Assembly (NCBI GenBank): GCA_963923025.1
Contig: CAWUKV010000008.1
Span: forward strand, 1-53,814
Direction: 5' to 3'
Origin: CAWUKV01 sp963923025
Lineage (GTDB): Bacteria; Cyanobacteriota; Cyanobacteriia; Phormidesmidales; Phormidesmidaceae
Length of the DNA: 53,814 bases
Below the pieces are notes generated by a model that had not been told where the DNA came from, ran no database searches, and saw only the letters and a program-made list of their open reading frames with translations. A program made the translations under genes and the position numbers. This document shows positions 8,999-17,492 of the stretch, piece after piece. Every line of letters begins with the position of its first letter. Within the stretch, counting starts at the first letter, position 1.

Positions 8999-9685
8999 AT
9001 GGGCACTCAAACAACAATTAATCGCAAATCAGTGTCGTCTTTTAACTGGCGCACTGTAGAAATGTACCTGTTTGCCTTACTACTGGGTGGAACAGCGGGT
9101 TGGGGATATTGGTGGACTGCCCAGAGTCGCCTTAACAGCGCCACAAAGGTTATGCCCGTATCGGTCATCAATCTGTCTGATGCGCTGTCATCTGTACCCA
9201 CCAATCCATTTACTCAGTTCGTTGTACCGGCTGATGCTCAGCCACAGCTGTACTGGTTGACAGTAGACGTAGGGCAAGACGTAGGGCAAATTTTGATGTC
9301 GCCTCAGTCCCCACGCTTGGATCTAAAAGGCACTTCAGAGATCATCCTCACCTCAGTGATGGACGACCTCCTAGCAGCGTCGATCGATCTTGACGAAGCA
9401 TTCACAGCGATACCTAGAGGAACTCAACTACTCGACTTGAGAGTCGAACCTGAGGGAATTTATATCGACCTCTCAAAAGAGTTTGCCGCAGGCGGCGGTG
9501 CCAGCTCAATGATCCATCGAGTGGGTCAGGTACTGTACACGGTGACTAGTCTAGACCCTGACGCAGCCGTTTACTTTTCTGTCGCTGGGCAGCCCGTAGA
9601 TGAAAACGCGCCCTTGGGGGGCGAAGGTCTGATTTTGCAACAGCCAGTGACCCGAGAAGCGTTTGCGAAGGCTTTCTCGTTCTAG
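8999..9685 (+). CDS. GerMN-domain membrane-anchored protein
   Basis: The 228-residue protein has one N-terminal membrane helix (YLFALLLGGTAGWGYWW). An extracytoplasmic domain follows that resembles the GerMN fold (IYIDLSKEFAAGGGASSMIHRVGQVLYTV, then VYFSVAGQPV near the end). GerMN domains occur in Bacillus GerM and in many non-sporulating bacteria as envelope proteins; they are thought to bind cell-wall or envelope components. I prefer ATG 8999, which has an AAGAGAG ribosome site, over ATG 8957, which has none. Box 3 drives it. Its presence fits envelope protection in the stress island, but its exact role is unknown. Confidence 0.8.
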   Translation: MGTQTTINRKSVSSFNWRTVEMYLFALLLGGTAGWGYWWTAQSRLNSATKVMPVSVINLSDALSSVPTNPFTQFVVPADAQPQLYWLTVDVGQDVGQILMSPQSPRLDLKGTSEIILTSVMDDLLAASIDLDEAFTAIPRGTQLLDLRVEPEGIYIDLSKEFAAGGGASSMIHRVGQVLYTVTSLDPDAAVYFSVAGQPVDENAPLGGEGLILQQPVTREAFAKAFSF

Positions 9686-9719
9686 CTCATCTCAAACAGA
9701 TACGCATGCGCACTTATCC

Positions 9720-9823
9720 TATAGCTAGCGCCATATAGGTTAGGACACCAAGTAAGGTTATCCTGCTCAGCACACAACCATAGGTGTCGCAGCCTTGTCC
9801 TAAGGTCACTGGCGGCTGCTATA
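9720..9823. repeat. MITE-like dispersed repeat, copy 2
   Basis: The 104-bp copy starts TATAGCTAGCGCCATATAGG and ends TGGCGGCTGCTATA, inverted relative to copy 1. The terminal 20 bp or so are partly duplicated just outside (9824-9841, AAGGTCGCTGGCTGCTATA), which may be a footprint of slippage or a nested event. Confidence 0.85.
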
Positions 9824-9939
9824 AGGTCGCTGGCTGCTATACTCGCCGCCCTTCGTCGGCTTAGACAACTGCTAGCCGAACAGCTCACGATAGAACGGTA
9901 GTAGTCGGACAGGGTACCCAAGCGTTGGGATGAGATGGC

Positions 9940-9980
9940 CTGCCTCGCCTCCATCGTCTACGACGATGGAGGCGAGGCAG
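9940..9980. terminator. Long perfect hairpin between convergent genes
   Basis: The left arm CTGCCTCGCCTCCATCGTC (9940-9958) and right arm (9962-9980) form a perfect 19-bp stem with a 3-nt loop. It lies between the GerMN gene and the convergent minus-strand gene ending at 10014. There is no T-run, so it is either a bidirectional barrier to transcription or some other structured site. Confidence 0.55.
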
Positions 9981-10013
9981 CGGCTAGGACTAGGCAAGTC
10001 CTCTTCCAGCTGA

Positions 10014-11147
10014 TTAAGCCCAAAGGTCCGCTATCTCAGGCGTCTCTGATAAATGTGCAGATGAACCCCCAGCAGATATACCGTTGAGGACATCCTTAGC
10101 ATCGAGCGGACGATCGCCGAAAGCTTCGCCGCCTAGTACGCTGTCGTCTACCCCGCAGTCTAACGGGTTCTTGCTTGACTGAGTTCTGTCTAGCTGAGCT
10201 TTGGTTACCTGCCAGGCTGTCTGGGCACCCAGTTTCCCAACTTTGGTAAACATCCAGATACCTCGCTGATAGCTTTTGTCTTTCCCGTGACATTTTGGTT
10301 TGACCCCGATTAAACGCTCAATTTCTTCAGTTGTAAGTAGCCATTGCGCAGTGGCAGCCCGTTCTAAGGCATCCATATACCAAAGTGGATTGTCTGTGTG
10401 GGGCCGATCGATAATTTGTGTCGTCAGGGTTTGATTGAGCTGATGGAGCGAACGCGCAATCCCACTGATGGCATCGGCAAACTGTTGATTAATTTTGAGC
10501 TGTAAGGCTGATGTCATCGGCATCTCAGCCGAGATGAAACCTGCTGGCTGCTGTGGCTGAGCCGTCTCTACCGGCCTGTCGGATGGATCTGCCACAGGTG
10601 TGGTCGCTGACAACTGGGTAACTGCAGGCGTGGGTACGTGAGCCTTAGTCTTCTGTAGCGCAGGTTGAAATGCATGGGTCTTAATCCACACTTGACTGAG
10701 CTCATCGGCTAGGCCCTGCAAGCGTCGCGCCTGCTGGGTAGCGCCCTGCTGCTGTAGTTGCTGCACCACCTGATTCATTTTTTGAATCAGCCCCGGTCCG
10801 ATTAAATCCTGGTGAGCAGTGAGAAGCGATGCTTCTTCTTCTTCTTCACAGCTGAGCAGTGCTTCGATAATCGCTAAATAGTCGTCAGACTGGTCGCTTC
10901 CTGGTGCTTGTGGGGTGGTTCCTTTAACGACAATGTGATGCAGCTTAGCTGCCCAATTATGCAGAAAAATCGCTGTATCACGGTTACCTTCGCGAATCAG
11001 CTGCGAGGCGACTTGTTCCATCACTTGAACTAGTTCAGGGTTGACTTGGTCTTCGTGGTGTTTGAGCCGAATCCACTCTTCCCCGCTGGGGCAGGTCAAC
11101 AACTCTTGAATGATGTCTAAATAGACGCTAAGCGAGGATTGTTTCAT
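10014..11147 (-). CDS. Protein with two tandem ~65-aa helical repeats, as seen at the N-terminus of cyanobacterial CHAT/TPR proteins
   Basis: From ATG 11147 the protein has 377 residues. Two copies of one helical module occur near the N-terminus: copy 1 has YLDIIQELLTCPSGEEW and LVQVMEQVASQLIREGN, and copy 2 has YLAIIEALLSCEEEEEA and LIQKMNQVVQQLQQQGA. Modules like this precede CHAT or TPR domains in cyanobacteria (from memory), but no caspase-like part follows here. A low-complexity Pro/Thr linker leads to a C-terminal region (ALERAATAQWLLTTEEIERLIGV and a basic KCHGKDKSYQRG) that I do not recognise. The upstream extension to 11333 crosses box 4 and is rejected. No clear ribosome site is visible. 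Confidence 0.75.
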   Translation of the reverse strand: MKQSSLSVYLDIIQELLTCPSGEEWIRLKHHEDQVNPELVQVMEQVASQLIREGNRDTAIFLHNWAAKLHHIVVKGTTPQAPGSDQSDDYLAIIEALLSCEEEEEASLLTAHQDLIGPGLIQKMNQVVQQLQQQGATQQARRLQGLADELSQVWIKTHAFQPALQKTKAHVPTPAVTQLSATTPVADPSDRPVETAQPQQPAGFISAEMPMTSALQLKINQQFADAISGIARSLHQLNQTLTTQIIDRPHTDNPLWYMDALERAATAQWLLTTEEIERLIGVKPKCHGKDKSYQRGIWMFTKVGKLGAQTAWQVTKAQLDRTQSSKNPLDCGVDDSVLGGEAFGDRPLDAKDVLNGISAGGSSAHLSETPEIADLWA

Positions 11148-11271
11148 TGGACAGGGCCCCTCACAGTCAGCAACTACAGCGAACCAATCAGACACAGGGT
11201 ACGAATATTGGACGTGTTTGCCTGGCATACCCCTTAAATGCCGTCCATCGGCTCGATCGGTTTGTGACGCT

Positions 11272-11305
11272 ATCCTATCGTGCGGCCTATGAGGAAATTG
11301 TGAGG
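11272..11305 (-). promoter_or_regulatory. Stress-island promoter box 4
   Basis: Minus strand CCTCACAATTT then CCTCATAGGCC, with -10 TAGGAT at 11272-11277. The spacing is one base longer than in the other nine copies. It predicts a leader of about 118 nt before ATG 11147. Confidence 0.7.
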
Positions 11306-11327
11306 GTTCTGGAGCGGCCTTGATCGT

Positions 11328-11360
11328 CCTCATAGGTTTCTCAAAAGTGGTTTGTAAGCT
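11328..11360 (+). promoter_or_regulatory. Stress-island promoter box 5, implying a leaderless mRNA
   Basis: Plus strand CCTCATAGGTT then TCTCAAAAGTG, with -10 TAAGCT at 11355-11360. The M48 protease ATG begins at 11367, only 6 nt after the hexamer, which is where transcription should start. Confidence 0.75.
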
Positions 11361-11366
11361 ACAGAT

Positions 11367-12224
11367 ATGAAGACTTCACATGCGGTTTGTTTACCTCGTT
11401 ATCGTTGGCTGAGACCCTTTTTGGCCCCTTCTTTAGCCGTAGTCTTGGCAGCGGGTGGGCTCTGCGCCACACCCTATTCTGCTGAGGCGGGCCTGTTCGA
11501 TCTGATATTCCAGGGCGTTCGCGTTATTCAGCTCGCAAATCTGTCGGACGCAGAAGAGGTGGAAATGGGGCGACAGATCAATACCCAGATCGTCCAAGAA
11601 GTTGCTATTTACGACAACCCTGCCCTAAGCCGCTATGTCGACGGCATTACGCAATCCCTGACACAGGGGAGTCGTCGCTCTCAAATTTCCTATCAAGTAC
11701 AAATCGTCAAAGACGACAGCATCAATGCCTTTGCGACGATGGGCGGTTTTATCTACATTCATACCGGTCTGCTAAGAGCTGCTGACAATGAGGCTCAGCT
11801 TGCCAGCGTGATTGCGCATGAGATGGGGCACATCGAAAAACGACACGTGATTCAACAGATGCAGCAAGTTGCGATCGCAGAAGGCATTCTCTCAGCAGGC
11901 GGCATTGGGCAAAGCGCGATTATCGATCTTGGGGTTGACCTAGCCCTACGCCGACCTAACAGTCGCGAACACGAATTTGAGGCAGATGAAGTGGGGTTAG
12001 ACCTGCTCAAACAAGCTGGCTATGCCCCCATTGCATCGGTTCATTTTCTTGAGAAGCTGCTGGAACAAACTAGCGATATACCTGAATTTTTAAGCACACA
12101 TCCGGACACAGAACATCGCATTCAGGCGTTAGAGCAGCGTATTGAACCGGAGCAAGCATTAGTGGGTCGAGGGCTAGATGACTCAGCATACCAGCGTCGC
12201 ATGCGGTTTTTGCTGACAGACTAA
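11367..12224 (+). CDS. M48-family metalloprotease with signal sequence
   Basis: The 285-residue protein starts with a basic N-region and a hydrophobic segment (FLAPSLAVVLAAGGLC) that looks like a secretion signal. The zinc site is HEMGH at 151-155 (H151, E152, H155), with the third ligand probably in EHEFEADEVG (~201-210). It belongs to the BepA/LoiP-like periplasmic peptidases that handle misfolded envelope proteins; no TPR domain follows, so it is the short form. The pentapeptide gene begins 53 bp later on the same strand and is probably co-transcribed. Box 5 places the expected transcription start at or next to the A of the ATG, and there is no room for a ribosome site. Confidence 0.92.
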   Translation: MKTSHAVCLPRYRWLRPFLAPSLAVVLAAGGLCATPYSAEAGLFDLIFQGVRVIQLANLSDAEEVEMGRQINTQIVQEVAIYDNPALSRYVDGITQSLTQGSRRSQISYQVQIVKDDSINAFATMGGFIYIHTGLLRAADNEAQLASVIAHEMGHIEKRHVIQQMQQVAIAEGILSAGGIGQSAIIDLGVDLALRRPNSREHEFEADEVGLDLLKQAGYAPIASVHFLEKLLEQTSDIPEFLSTHPDTEHRIQALEQRIEPEQALVGRGLDDSAYQRRMRFLLTD

Positions 12225-12277
12225 ACCCATCGTAAAGCCATCGACCCTTTTTATTAGTACGTAGAGATGAGAAAGCC

Positions 12278-13114
12278 ATGGCGAACCCAACCCACCTTTC
12301 ACAATTAAAGTCGGGGGTGCCGCAGTGGAACCACTGGAGAGAGAGTCACCCCGAGATTATTCCTGACCTGAGCAAGACCAATTTGAGCCTGATGAACCTG
12401 CGCGGAGTTGATTTTGGTCGAGCGAATCTATACGCGGTCAATCTCAGCCAGTCCGATTTGCTAGAGGCAAACCTACAGCTGGCGACCATCGACCAGGCCA
12501 ATCTGACCGCTGCCGATCTCCTGGAGGCGAATCTAGTAGGTGCAAGCCTAGTAGAGATCTGCCTACAGGGTGCAGATTTGAGTCGAGCTGATCTGACTCG
12601 AACCAATCTTTACGCGGCCAATCTCTCTGACGCTGTCATGAGTGGGGCTAAATTCAACGGTGCCAATATGGGTTTAGCCAATCTGACCCGAGCGCATCTG
12701 GGCCGAGCCGAGCTAATCGCGGCCAACTTACAAGGGGCTAACTTGGTTCAGGCTCGAGGATGTGGGGCTCACTTTATTCAGGCCAATCTCAGCCGGGCCA
12801 ATCTCAGCGCAGCAGATCTGAGCGAAAACAATCTTAACGGCGCTAATTTGAAATATGCCAACCTGACTAAGGCCCACCTGATTGGTTCACTGTTTTGCGG
12901 AGCCAATCTGCAAGGGGCTTATTTAAAGGCTGCCATTTTGAGAGATGCAGATCTGACCCGCGCATATCTTGACGGGGCAGATTTGACCCAAGCAGACTTG
13001 GCTGGCGCCTACCTGATTGAAACAGACCTAACCCAGACCAAAACGATTGGGGCCAATTTCACGGGCGCACGGTTGAGAGGAGCTAAAATCCCTCACGAGA
13101 TCGCCATCGATTGA
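12278..13114 (+). CDS. Pentapeptide-repeat protein
   Basis: The 278-residue protein consists almost entirely of A(D/N)LXX repeats from about residue 35 to the end (for example ADLLEANLVGASLVE). It should fold as a right-handed quadrilateral beta helix. There is no signal peptide or extra domain. Such proteins are very common in cyanobacteria and mostly of unknown function; some relatives mimic DNA and bind gyrase, but nothing here shows that. It lies 53 bp behind the M48 gene and is likely in the same transcript. Confidence 0.9.
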   Translation: MANPTHLSQLKSGVPQWNHWRESHPEIIPDLSKTNLSLMNLRGVDFGRANLYAVNLSQSDLLEANLQLATIDQANLTAADLLEANLVGASLVEICLQGADLSRADLTRTNLYAANLSDAVMSGAKFNGANMGLANLTRAHLGRAELIAANLQGANLVQARGCGAHFIQANLSRANLSAADLSENNLNGANLKYANLTKAHLIGSLFCGANLQGAYLKAAILRDADLTRAYLDGADLTQADLAGAYLIETDLTQTKTIGANFTGARLRGAKIPHEIAID

Positions 13115-13179
13115 TCCTGTCGTCAGCTGCCAAGGTTCATGTGGCAATAGAACCAACATGGTGCAAAACAATATAACCA

Positions 13180-13222
13180 GCAGCAGATAGACGGTCAATA
13201 GGCCGCTATCTGCTGCCTTTTC
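13180..13222 (+). terminator. Rho-independent terminator
   Basis: Stem GCAGCAGATAG (13180-13190) pairs perfectly with CTATCTGCTGC (13206-13216) and is followed by CTTTTCT. It ends the M48-pentapeptide transcript; the convergent hsp20 gene ends 62 bp further on. Confidence 0.8.
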
Positions 13223-13283
13223 TATCCGAGAAACCTCCAGGCCACCCGACTGCTGGGTGCACAAGCGGCGTCTGGGTAGCTCC

Positions 13284-13757
13284 TTATTGGGCCACCTTGA
13301 CCTTAACGCTTTCTGGCGTTGGTTCGGCTGATTTGGGCAGAACCAGGCTGAGGATGCCGTCCTTGTATTCAGCTGCAACCTGGTCTTTGATGACCCGGCT
13401 CAATAGCGGAATCACCCGCTCGAACTGACCATACTGAAACTCGGACCGGCTATAACCGTCTTCTTCAGTCTTCATTTCAGACTTGCGTTCACCTTTAACA
13501 GTAACCGCGTCGTCGGTGACTTCGATGCTGAGATCGTCAGCTGTCATCCCCGGAACTTCGAACTTCAGGTGAATCTCGGTTTCGGTTTCGTCCATTTCGG
13601 CTGATGGCATGAAGCCAAGGCCACCTGAATCTTTGCGGATACCCGGCATAAATTGCTCAAACAGTTTGTCCATTTCTTGGCGCAGTGTTTCAATTTCGCC
13701 AAATGGTTCCCATCTTTCGATTTGCCGGAATGGCCGCCAGTGGGTGAGGGTCGTCAT
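13284..13757 (-). CDS. hsp20: Small heat-shock protein, Hsp20/alpha-crystallin family
   Basis: The 157-residue protein has an N-terminal arm (MTTLTHWRPFRQIERWEPFG), an alpha-crystallin domain (IHLKFEVPGMTADDLSIEVTDDAVTVKGER), the conserved DGILSLVLPK and the C-terminal extension. It is an ATP-independent holdase that binds unfolding proteins and membranes. I choose ATG 13757, which has GGAG 9 nt upstream; the longer ORF from 13880 begins upstream of the predicted transcription start. Box 6 gives a ~106-nt leader. Cyanobacterial hsp17 is known to have an RNA thermometer in its leader, but I see no clear pairing over the ribosome site here. Confidence 0.95.
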   Translation of the reverse strand: MTTLTHWRPFRQIERWEPFGEIETLRQEMDKLFEQFMPGIRKDSGGLGFMPSAEMDETETEIHLKFEVPGMTADDLSIEVTDDAVTVKGERKSEMKTEEDGYSRSEFQYGQFERVIPLLSRVIKDQVAAEYKDGILSLVLPKSAEPTPESVKVKVAQ

Positions 13758-13869
13758 TTGTGTCATCTCCAAAACATGCACGTCACTGTGTGGGGTAGCA
13801 GCGAGACTAAACTCTACTGCATGAACGCTAGTTTCTTGCAGCGATGCTGCCGACTGATCCACCAAACTT

Positions 13870-13902
13870 ACGGTAAACAATCATTTTGAGGAACCTGTGA
13901 AG
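13870..13902 (-). promoter_or_regulatory. Stress-island promoter box 6 (hsp20)
   Basis: Minus strand CTTCACAGGTT then CCTCAAAATGA, with -10 TACCGT at 13870-13875. It is one of the best matches to the consensus. Confidence 0.8.
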
Positions 13903-13991
13903 ATGGCACAGCCTCTCTTTTATTACAGTCTCTCATCTGTTGAGGCTGCCGCGTAAAGACGGCAGAGGTAAATGGAGATACGAACATCACA

Positions 13992-14024
13992 CCTCACAAT
14001 TTCCCCAACTTTTTACGATCCAAT
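13992..14024 (+). promoter_or_regulatory. Stress-island promoter box 7 (usp)
   Basis: Plus strand CCTCACAATTT then CCCCAACTTTT. The hexamer position (14019-14024) reads TCCAAT, the weakest -10 of the set. It is divergent from box 6, about 90 bp away. Confidence 0.65.
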
Positions 14025-14061
14025 ACGAAAGGATAGCTCAAGCGTAGCGGGAGAGAGAATC

Positions 14062-15168
14062 ATGATTCGAAAAATTCTAGTGGCTCTGGATCACTCAGAA
14101 ACGAGTGCACGCATCTTGCAAGGCGCGATCGCTCTGGCCCAGACATTGAACGCCGAGATAAAGCTGTTACACGTACTGACAGATAGCGATCCAGGTGCAC
14201 CCCAGCGCTTATCTTATACGAGTGAGCACTACTACCCACTGATGAACGCTGCCCTGGTTGAGACCTACGAGCACGACTGGAATCAGTTTATAGAAACGTA
14301 TCAAGGCTGGCTGAACCAACAGATGGAAATCGCTCGCGAGGCCGATTTACTAGCCAGCTGTGAGCTGGCCTACGGCAGACCTGGTAGTGCGGTATGTCAT
14401 GCGGCATCGTCTTGGAGTGCTGATCTGGTCGTGGTGGGCAATCGCGGCCGTACTGGCCTGGGCGAGATGGTGCTAGGCAGCGTCAGTAATTATGTGATGC
14501 ACCACGCTCCCTGTGCAGTTGTCGTGATTCACGCGAAGGGCATGTCGGCAAGGGCGTTCACTTCTGAACAGAAGGATACCGCACCACAACACAAAGGGGC
14601 TTCGGTTACGTCCACTAGTCTAACGGCGATAGATCATATTTTAGTGCCGATGGACCACTCGCTGGCGTCGGCAGAGGCCCTTGAAGACGCGATTATTCTG
14701 GCTAAGTCTTATGGGGCTACACTAAGGCTGCTTCACGTTTTGGTCGATGGGGAGCCGGGAAGTCCTAGAACAGCACTGTTTAGCGATAGCCAATACATGG
14801 TCCAGCACAGCAGCATTTTGCTGAATCAATACGAGAAAGAGTGGAATAAGTACGTCAATGACTGGTGGGTTTGGCTGCAGGCGAGGGCCAAAGAGATTCA
14901 GGCAGAAGGCATTGACGTGAGCTGTGATGTGTCGCAGGGGCTGGCAGGCGAACAAGTTTGCGAGACCGCCCAGACCTGGAAAGCCGATCTAATTGTGATG
15001 GGAGCCAGGGGACTGTCTGGCCTGAAGGAACTATTGCTGGGAAGTACCAGTTACTACGTCAGTCACCGTGCTGCCTGTTCAGTTTGGGTTAGCCATCCAA
15101 AGCGTTCGGTGCAAGATGCCCTGCATATCAAACAGGTTCAGCGTCATGCTGATTTCGTCGAAGCATAA
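14062..15168 (+). CDS. Tandem universal stress protein (two UspA domains)
   Basis: From ATG 14062 (ribosome site GGGAGAGAGA) the protein has 368 residues. Two Usp domains are visible (~1-155 and ~185-345), both beginning with an ILV-MDHS-type strand. Both keep the ATP-binding signature G-x2-G-x9-G-S: GNRGRTGLGEMVLGS in the first and GARGLSGLKELLLGS in the second. Each has a ~30-residue Tyr-rich insert after the first helix (YTSEHYYPLMN and DSQYMVQHSS). The upstream ATG 13972 lies before the promoter and is rejected. In bacteria such proteins bind ATP and help survival in growth arrest. A strong hairpin terminator follows. Confidence 0.93.
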   Translation: MIRKILVALDHSETSARILQGAIALAQTLNAEIKLLHVLTDSDPGAPQRLSYTSEHYYPLMNAALVETYEHDWNQFIETYQGWLNQQMEIAREADLLASCELAYGRPGSAVCHAASSWSADLVVVGNRGRTGLGEMVLGSVSNYVMHHAPCAVVVIHAKGMSARAFTSEQKDTAPQHKGASVTSTSLTAIDHILVPMDHSLASAEALEDAIILAKSYGATLRLLHVLVDGEPGSPRTALFSDSQYMVQHSSILLNQYEKEWNKYVNDWWVWLQARAKEIQAEGIDVSCDVSQGLAGEQVCETAQTWKADLIVMGARGLSGLKELLLGSTSYYVSHRAACSVWVSHPKRSVQDALHIKQVQRHADFVEA

Positions 15169-15219
15169 TCGCCTAGCAATGGCATCGTCCACAAGGGATC
15201 CAGGAGAACAAGTCCAAAC

Positions 15220-15259
15220 GTTTGACGGACCCGATCAATACCAATCGGGTCCGTCAAAC
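15220..15259 (+). terminator. Hairpin terminator after the usp gene
   Basis: Perfect 16-bp stem GTTTGACGGACCCGAT (15220-15235) with ATCGGGTCCGTCAAAC (15244-15259) and an 8-nt loop, followed by a T-rich but interrupted run (ATTGCTTATTGACTTTTGC). It closes the usp transcript about 50 bp after the stop. Confidence 0.8.
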
Positions 15260-15523
15260 ATTGCTTATTGACTTTTGCAAGGTTCCCTCCTGAACCATTC
15301 TCTAATTGACGGAGCTGTAGTTGACCTGACACCCTCACATAGTTGCCTCTTTCTGAGAGCCTAGTTCGGTGTTGTGCTTGCTGCGCCGCCTTTGCCTGAG
15401 CGGCATCAACAGTCCGTTACCGCTTTGTCTATGGTGGAGGTAGATTCTCTACATTCTCCATTACTATATTAACAACTTTTACGCGGATTGTTGACGAACG
15501 ACACAGTTCGTCATCTGTGCAAG

Positions 15524-15556
15524 TCTCATAACTTCCTCATATCACCTGCCTACGAT
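15524..15556 (+). promoter_or_regulatory. Stress-island promoter box 8 (groEL paralogue)
   Basis: Plus strand TCTCATAACTT then CCTCATATCAC, with -10 TACGAT at 15551-15556. It implies a leader of ~103 nt before ATG 15665. No CIRCE inverted repeat is present in the gap, although hrcA is encoded in this window. Confidence 0.75.
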
Positions 15557-15664
15557 ATCAATAGGCCCATCTATCGTCAGTTTATCTATGGAATGAAAAG
15601 TAGAAAGACTCTGAATTTTCCCACGGGCCGCTTTACAGGCGATCTTCAGCTTAGGAGAAGGTTT

Positions 15665-17281
15665 ATGTCTAAATCTGTTCTTTACCACGATAGTGCTCGA
15701 CGGGCATTAGAAAAAGGTATTGATCTGCTATCTGAGGCGGTGGGCTCAACGCTGGGGCCGCGAGGTCGCAATGTCGTCTTAGCTTCTAAATACGGCTCGC
15801 CCCAAATTATCAATGACGGGGTGACGATTGCCAAAGAGATCGAATTAGAAGACCACATTGAGAATTTGGGCGTGGCACTGATTCGTCAAGCCGCAGCAAA
15901 GACCAACGACGTTGCAGGCGATGGCACGACGACCGCCGTGGTGCTGACTAGCGCCATTGTTCGAGAAGGGATGAGAAATGTGGCCGCCGGGGCCAATGCG
16001 ATATCCCTCCGTCGCGGCATTGAGAAAGCAGCTGATTTCGTAGTGAAGAAAATTCAGGCCCATGCCCGCCCGGTAGAAGATTCGAAAGCGATTGCTCAAG
16101 TCGGCACGATCTCTGCCGGGAACGATACGACCGTGGGTGAGATGATTGCCACTGCAATGGAGACAGTCGGTCGCGAAGGCGTGATTACTCTGGAAGAGAG
16201 CAAGTCGATGACCACGGAACTAGAAATCACCGAAGGGATGCGCTTCGACCAGGGGTACATTTCGCCCTACTTTATCACCGATGCCGAACGGATGGAGGTT
16301 TTGCTAAATGAGCCTTATGTGCTATTGGCTGACAAGAAGATCGCCCTTATTCAAGATTTGTTACCCCTGCTAGAAACCGTGTCACGTACCGGCAAGCCAC
16401 TGCTGATTATTGCCGAAGATATCGAGAAAGAAGCACTGGCGACATTGGTCATCAATCAGCTGCAGGGCATCCTCAAGGTCGCTGCCGTCAAAGCACCGGG
16501 GTTCGGCGATCGTCGTAAGGCTATGCTCCAAGATATTGCCGTGCTGACAAACGCCCAGGTTGTAAGCGAAGAGACAGGCCTAACCCTGGAGAACACCACC
16601 ATAGAGATGTTAGGCCAACCTCGTCGGGTCACCATTACCAAAGATGCTACGACAATTGTGGCGGAAGGGAATGAAGCAGCGGTGACGGCTCGCTGTGAGC
16701 AAATATGCCACCAGATGGCAGAAACAGACTCTGATTACGAAACTGACAAGCTCCAAGAGCGGCTAGCTAAGCTCTCGGGTGGCGTCGCCGTCATTAAGGT
16801 CGGGGCTGCTACCGAAACCGAAATGAAGGACAAGAAGTACAAACTGGAGGATGCCATTAATTCCACCCAGGCTGCTGTTGAAGAAGGCATTGTCCCCGGT
16901 GGTGGGACTACCCTTGCTCACCTCTCGCCACAGCTGGAAGCCTGGGCACAGGAAAAGTTAGACGAAGATGAGCTTATCGGGGCGTTGATTGTGGCTCGGG
17001 CGCTCTATGCCCCCGTTCGGCGGATTGCCGAGAACGCAGGCAAAAACGGCGCGGTGATTACGGAACAGGTCAAAGCACAGCCCTTTGACGTTGGTTACGA
17101 TGCGATCTCAAACAAGTTTGTTAATATGTTCGATGCGGGCATTGTTGACCCCGCCAAAGTTACCCGCAGTGGTCTCCAAAATGCTACCTCGATTGCAGCC
17201 ATGGCATTAACCACGGAGTGCATCGTCGCCGAGAAACCGGTATCGTCTAAGCCTGCCCTGACAGGAGTCGGCCAAGTTTGA
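15665..17281 (+). CDS. groEL: GroEL chaperonin paralogue (Cpn60) without an adjacent groES
   Basis: ATG 15665 has AGGAG 8 nt upstream; the in-frame extension to 15488 precedes the promoter. The 538-residue chain has the ATP-site motif GDGTTT and the usual GroEL order throughout (STLGPRGRNVVL, FDQGYISPYF, GGVAVIKVGA, EEGIVPGGG). It ends in GVGQV with no Gly-Gly-Met tail. Cyanobacteria usually carry groESL1 plus a solitary groEL2; the missing groES and missing GGM tail fit the groEL2 type. The product folds or holds stressed proteins in the cytoplasm. The promoter is the shared direct-repeat type (box 8), not a CIRCE operator. Confidence 0.95.
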   Translation: MSKSVLYHDSARRALEKGIDLLSEAVGSTLGPRGRNVVLASKYGSPQIINDGVTIAKEIELEDHIENLGVALIRQAAAKTNDVAGDGTTTAVVLTSAIVREGMRNVAAGANAISLRRGIEKAADFVVKKIQAHARPVEDSKAIAQVGTISAGNDTTVGEMIATAMETVGREGVITLEESKSMTTELEITEGMRFDQGYISPYFITDAERMEVLLNEPYVLLADKKIALIQDLLPLLETVSRTGKPLLIIAEDIEKEALATLVINQLQGILKVAAVKAPGFGDRRKAMLQDIAVLTNAQVVSEETGLTLENTTIEMLGQPRRVTITKDATTIVAEGNEAAVTARCEQICHQMAETDSDYETDKLQERLAKLSGGVAVIKVGAATETEMKDKKYKLEDAINSTQAAVEEGIVPGGGTTLAHLSPQLEAWAQEKLDEDELIGALIVARALYAPVRRIAENAGKNGAVITEQVKAQPFDVGYDAISNKFVNMFDAGIVDPAKVTRSGLQNATSIAAMALTTECIVAEKPVSSKPALTGVGQV

Positions 17282-17492
17282 TTGTTAAAGAGCCTGATAC
17301 CCTTATCAAGGGCATGGGTCCCGTTCATGGACCTACTTGCCCCTGTGACTCAGCGTTTTCTCCTTCACTGGGACGTCCTCTGCGGTACTATTCAAACTTT
17401 GGCCACGGTCAGGTCAGGTCATTTTTCCGTAGGTAAAATTCAGTGTTGAGCTAGGTGTGGTGCAGTAGCCAGCAACATACTAAAAGCAACCT

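Noticed and set aside
9682..9954. 90-codon minus-strand ORF
   Set aside because: Most of it is MITE copy 2; no homology or ribosome site.
15330..15360. CCTCACATAGTT followed by GCCTC
   Set aside because: The second half is one base out of register and no -10 hexamer follows.
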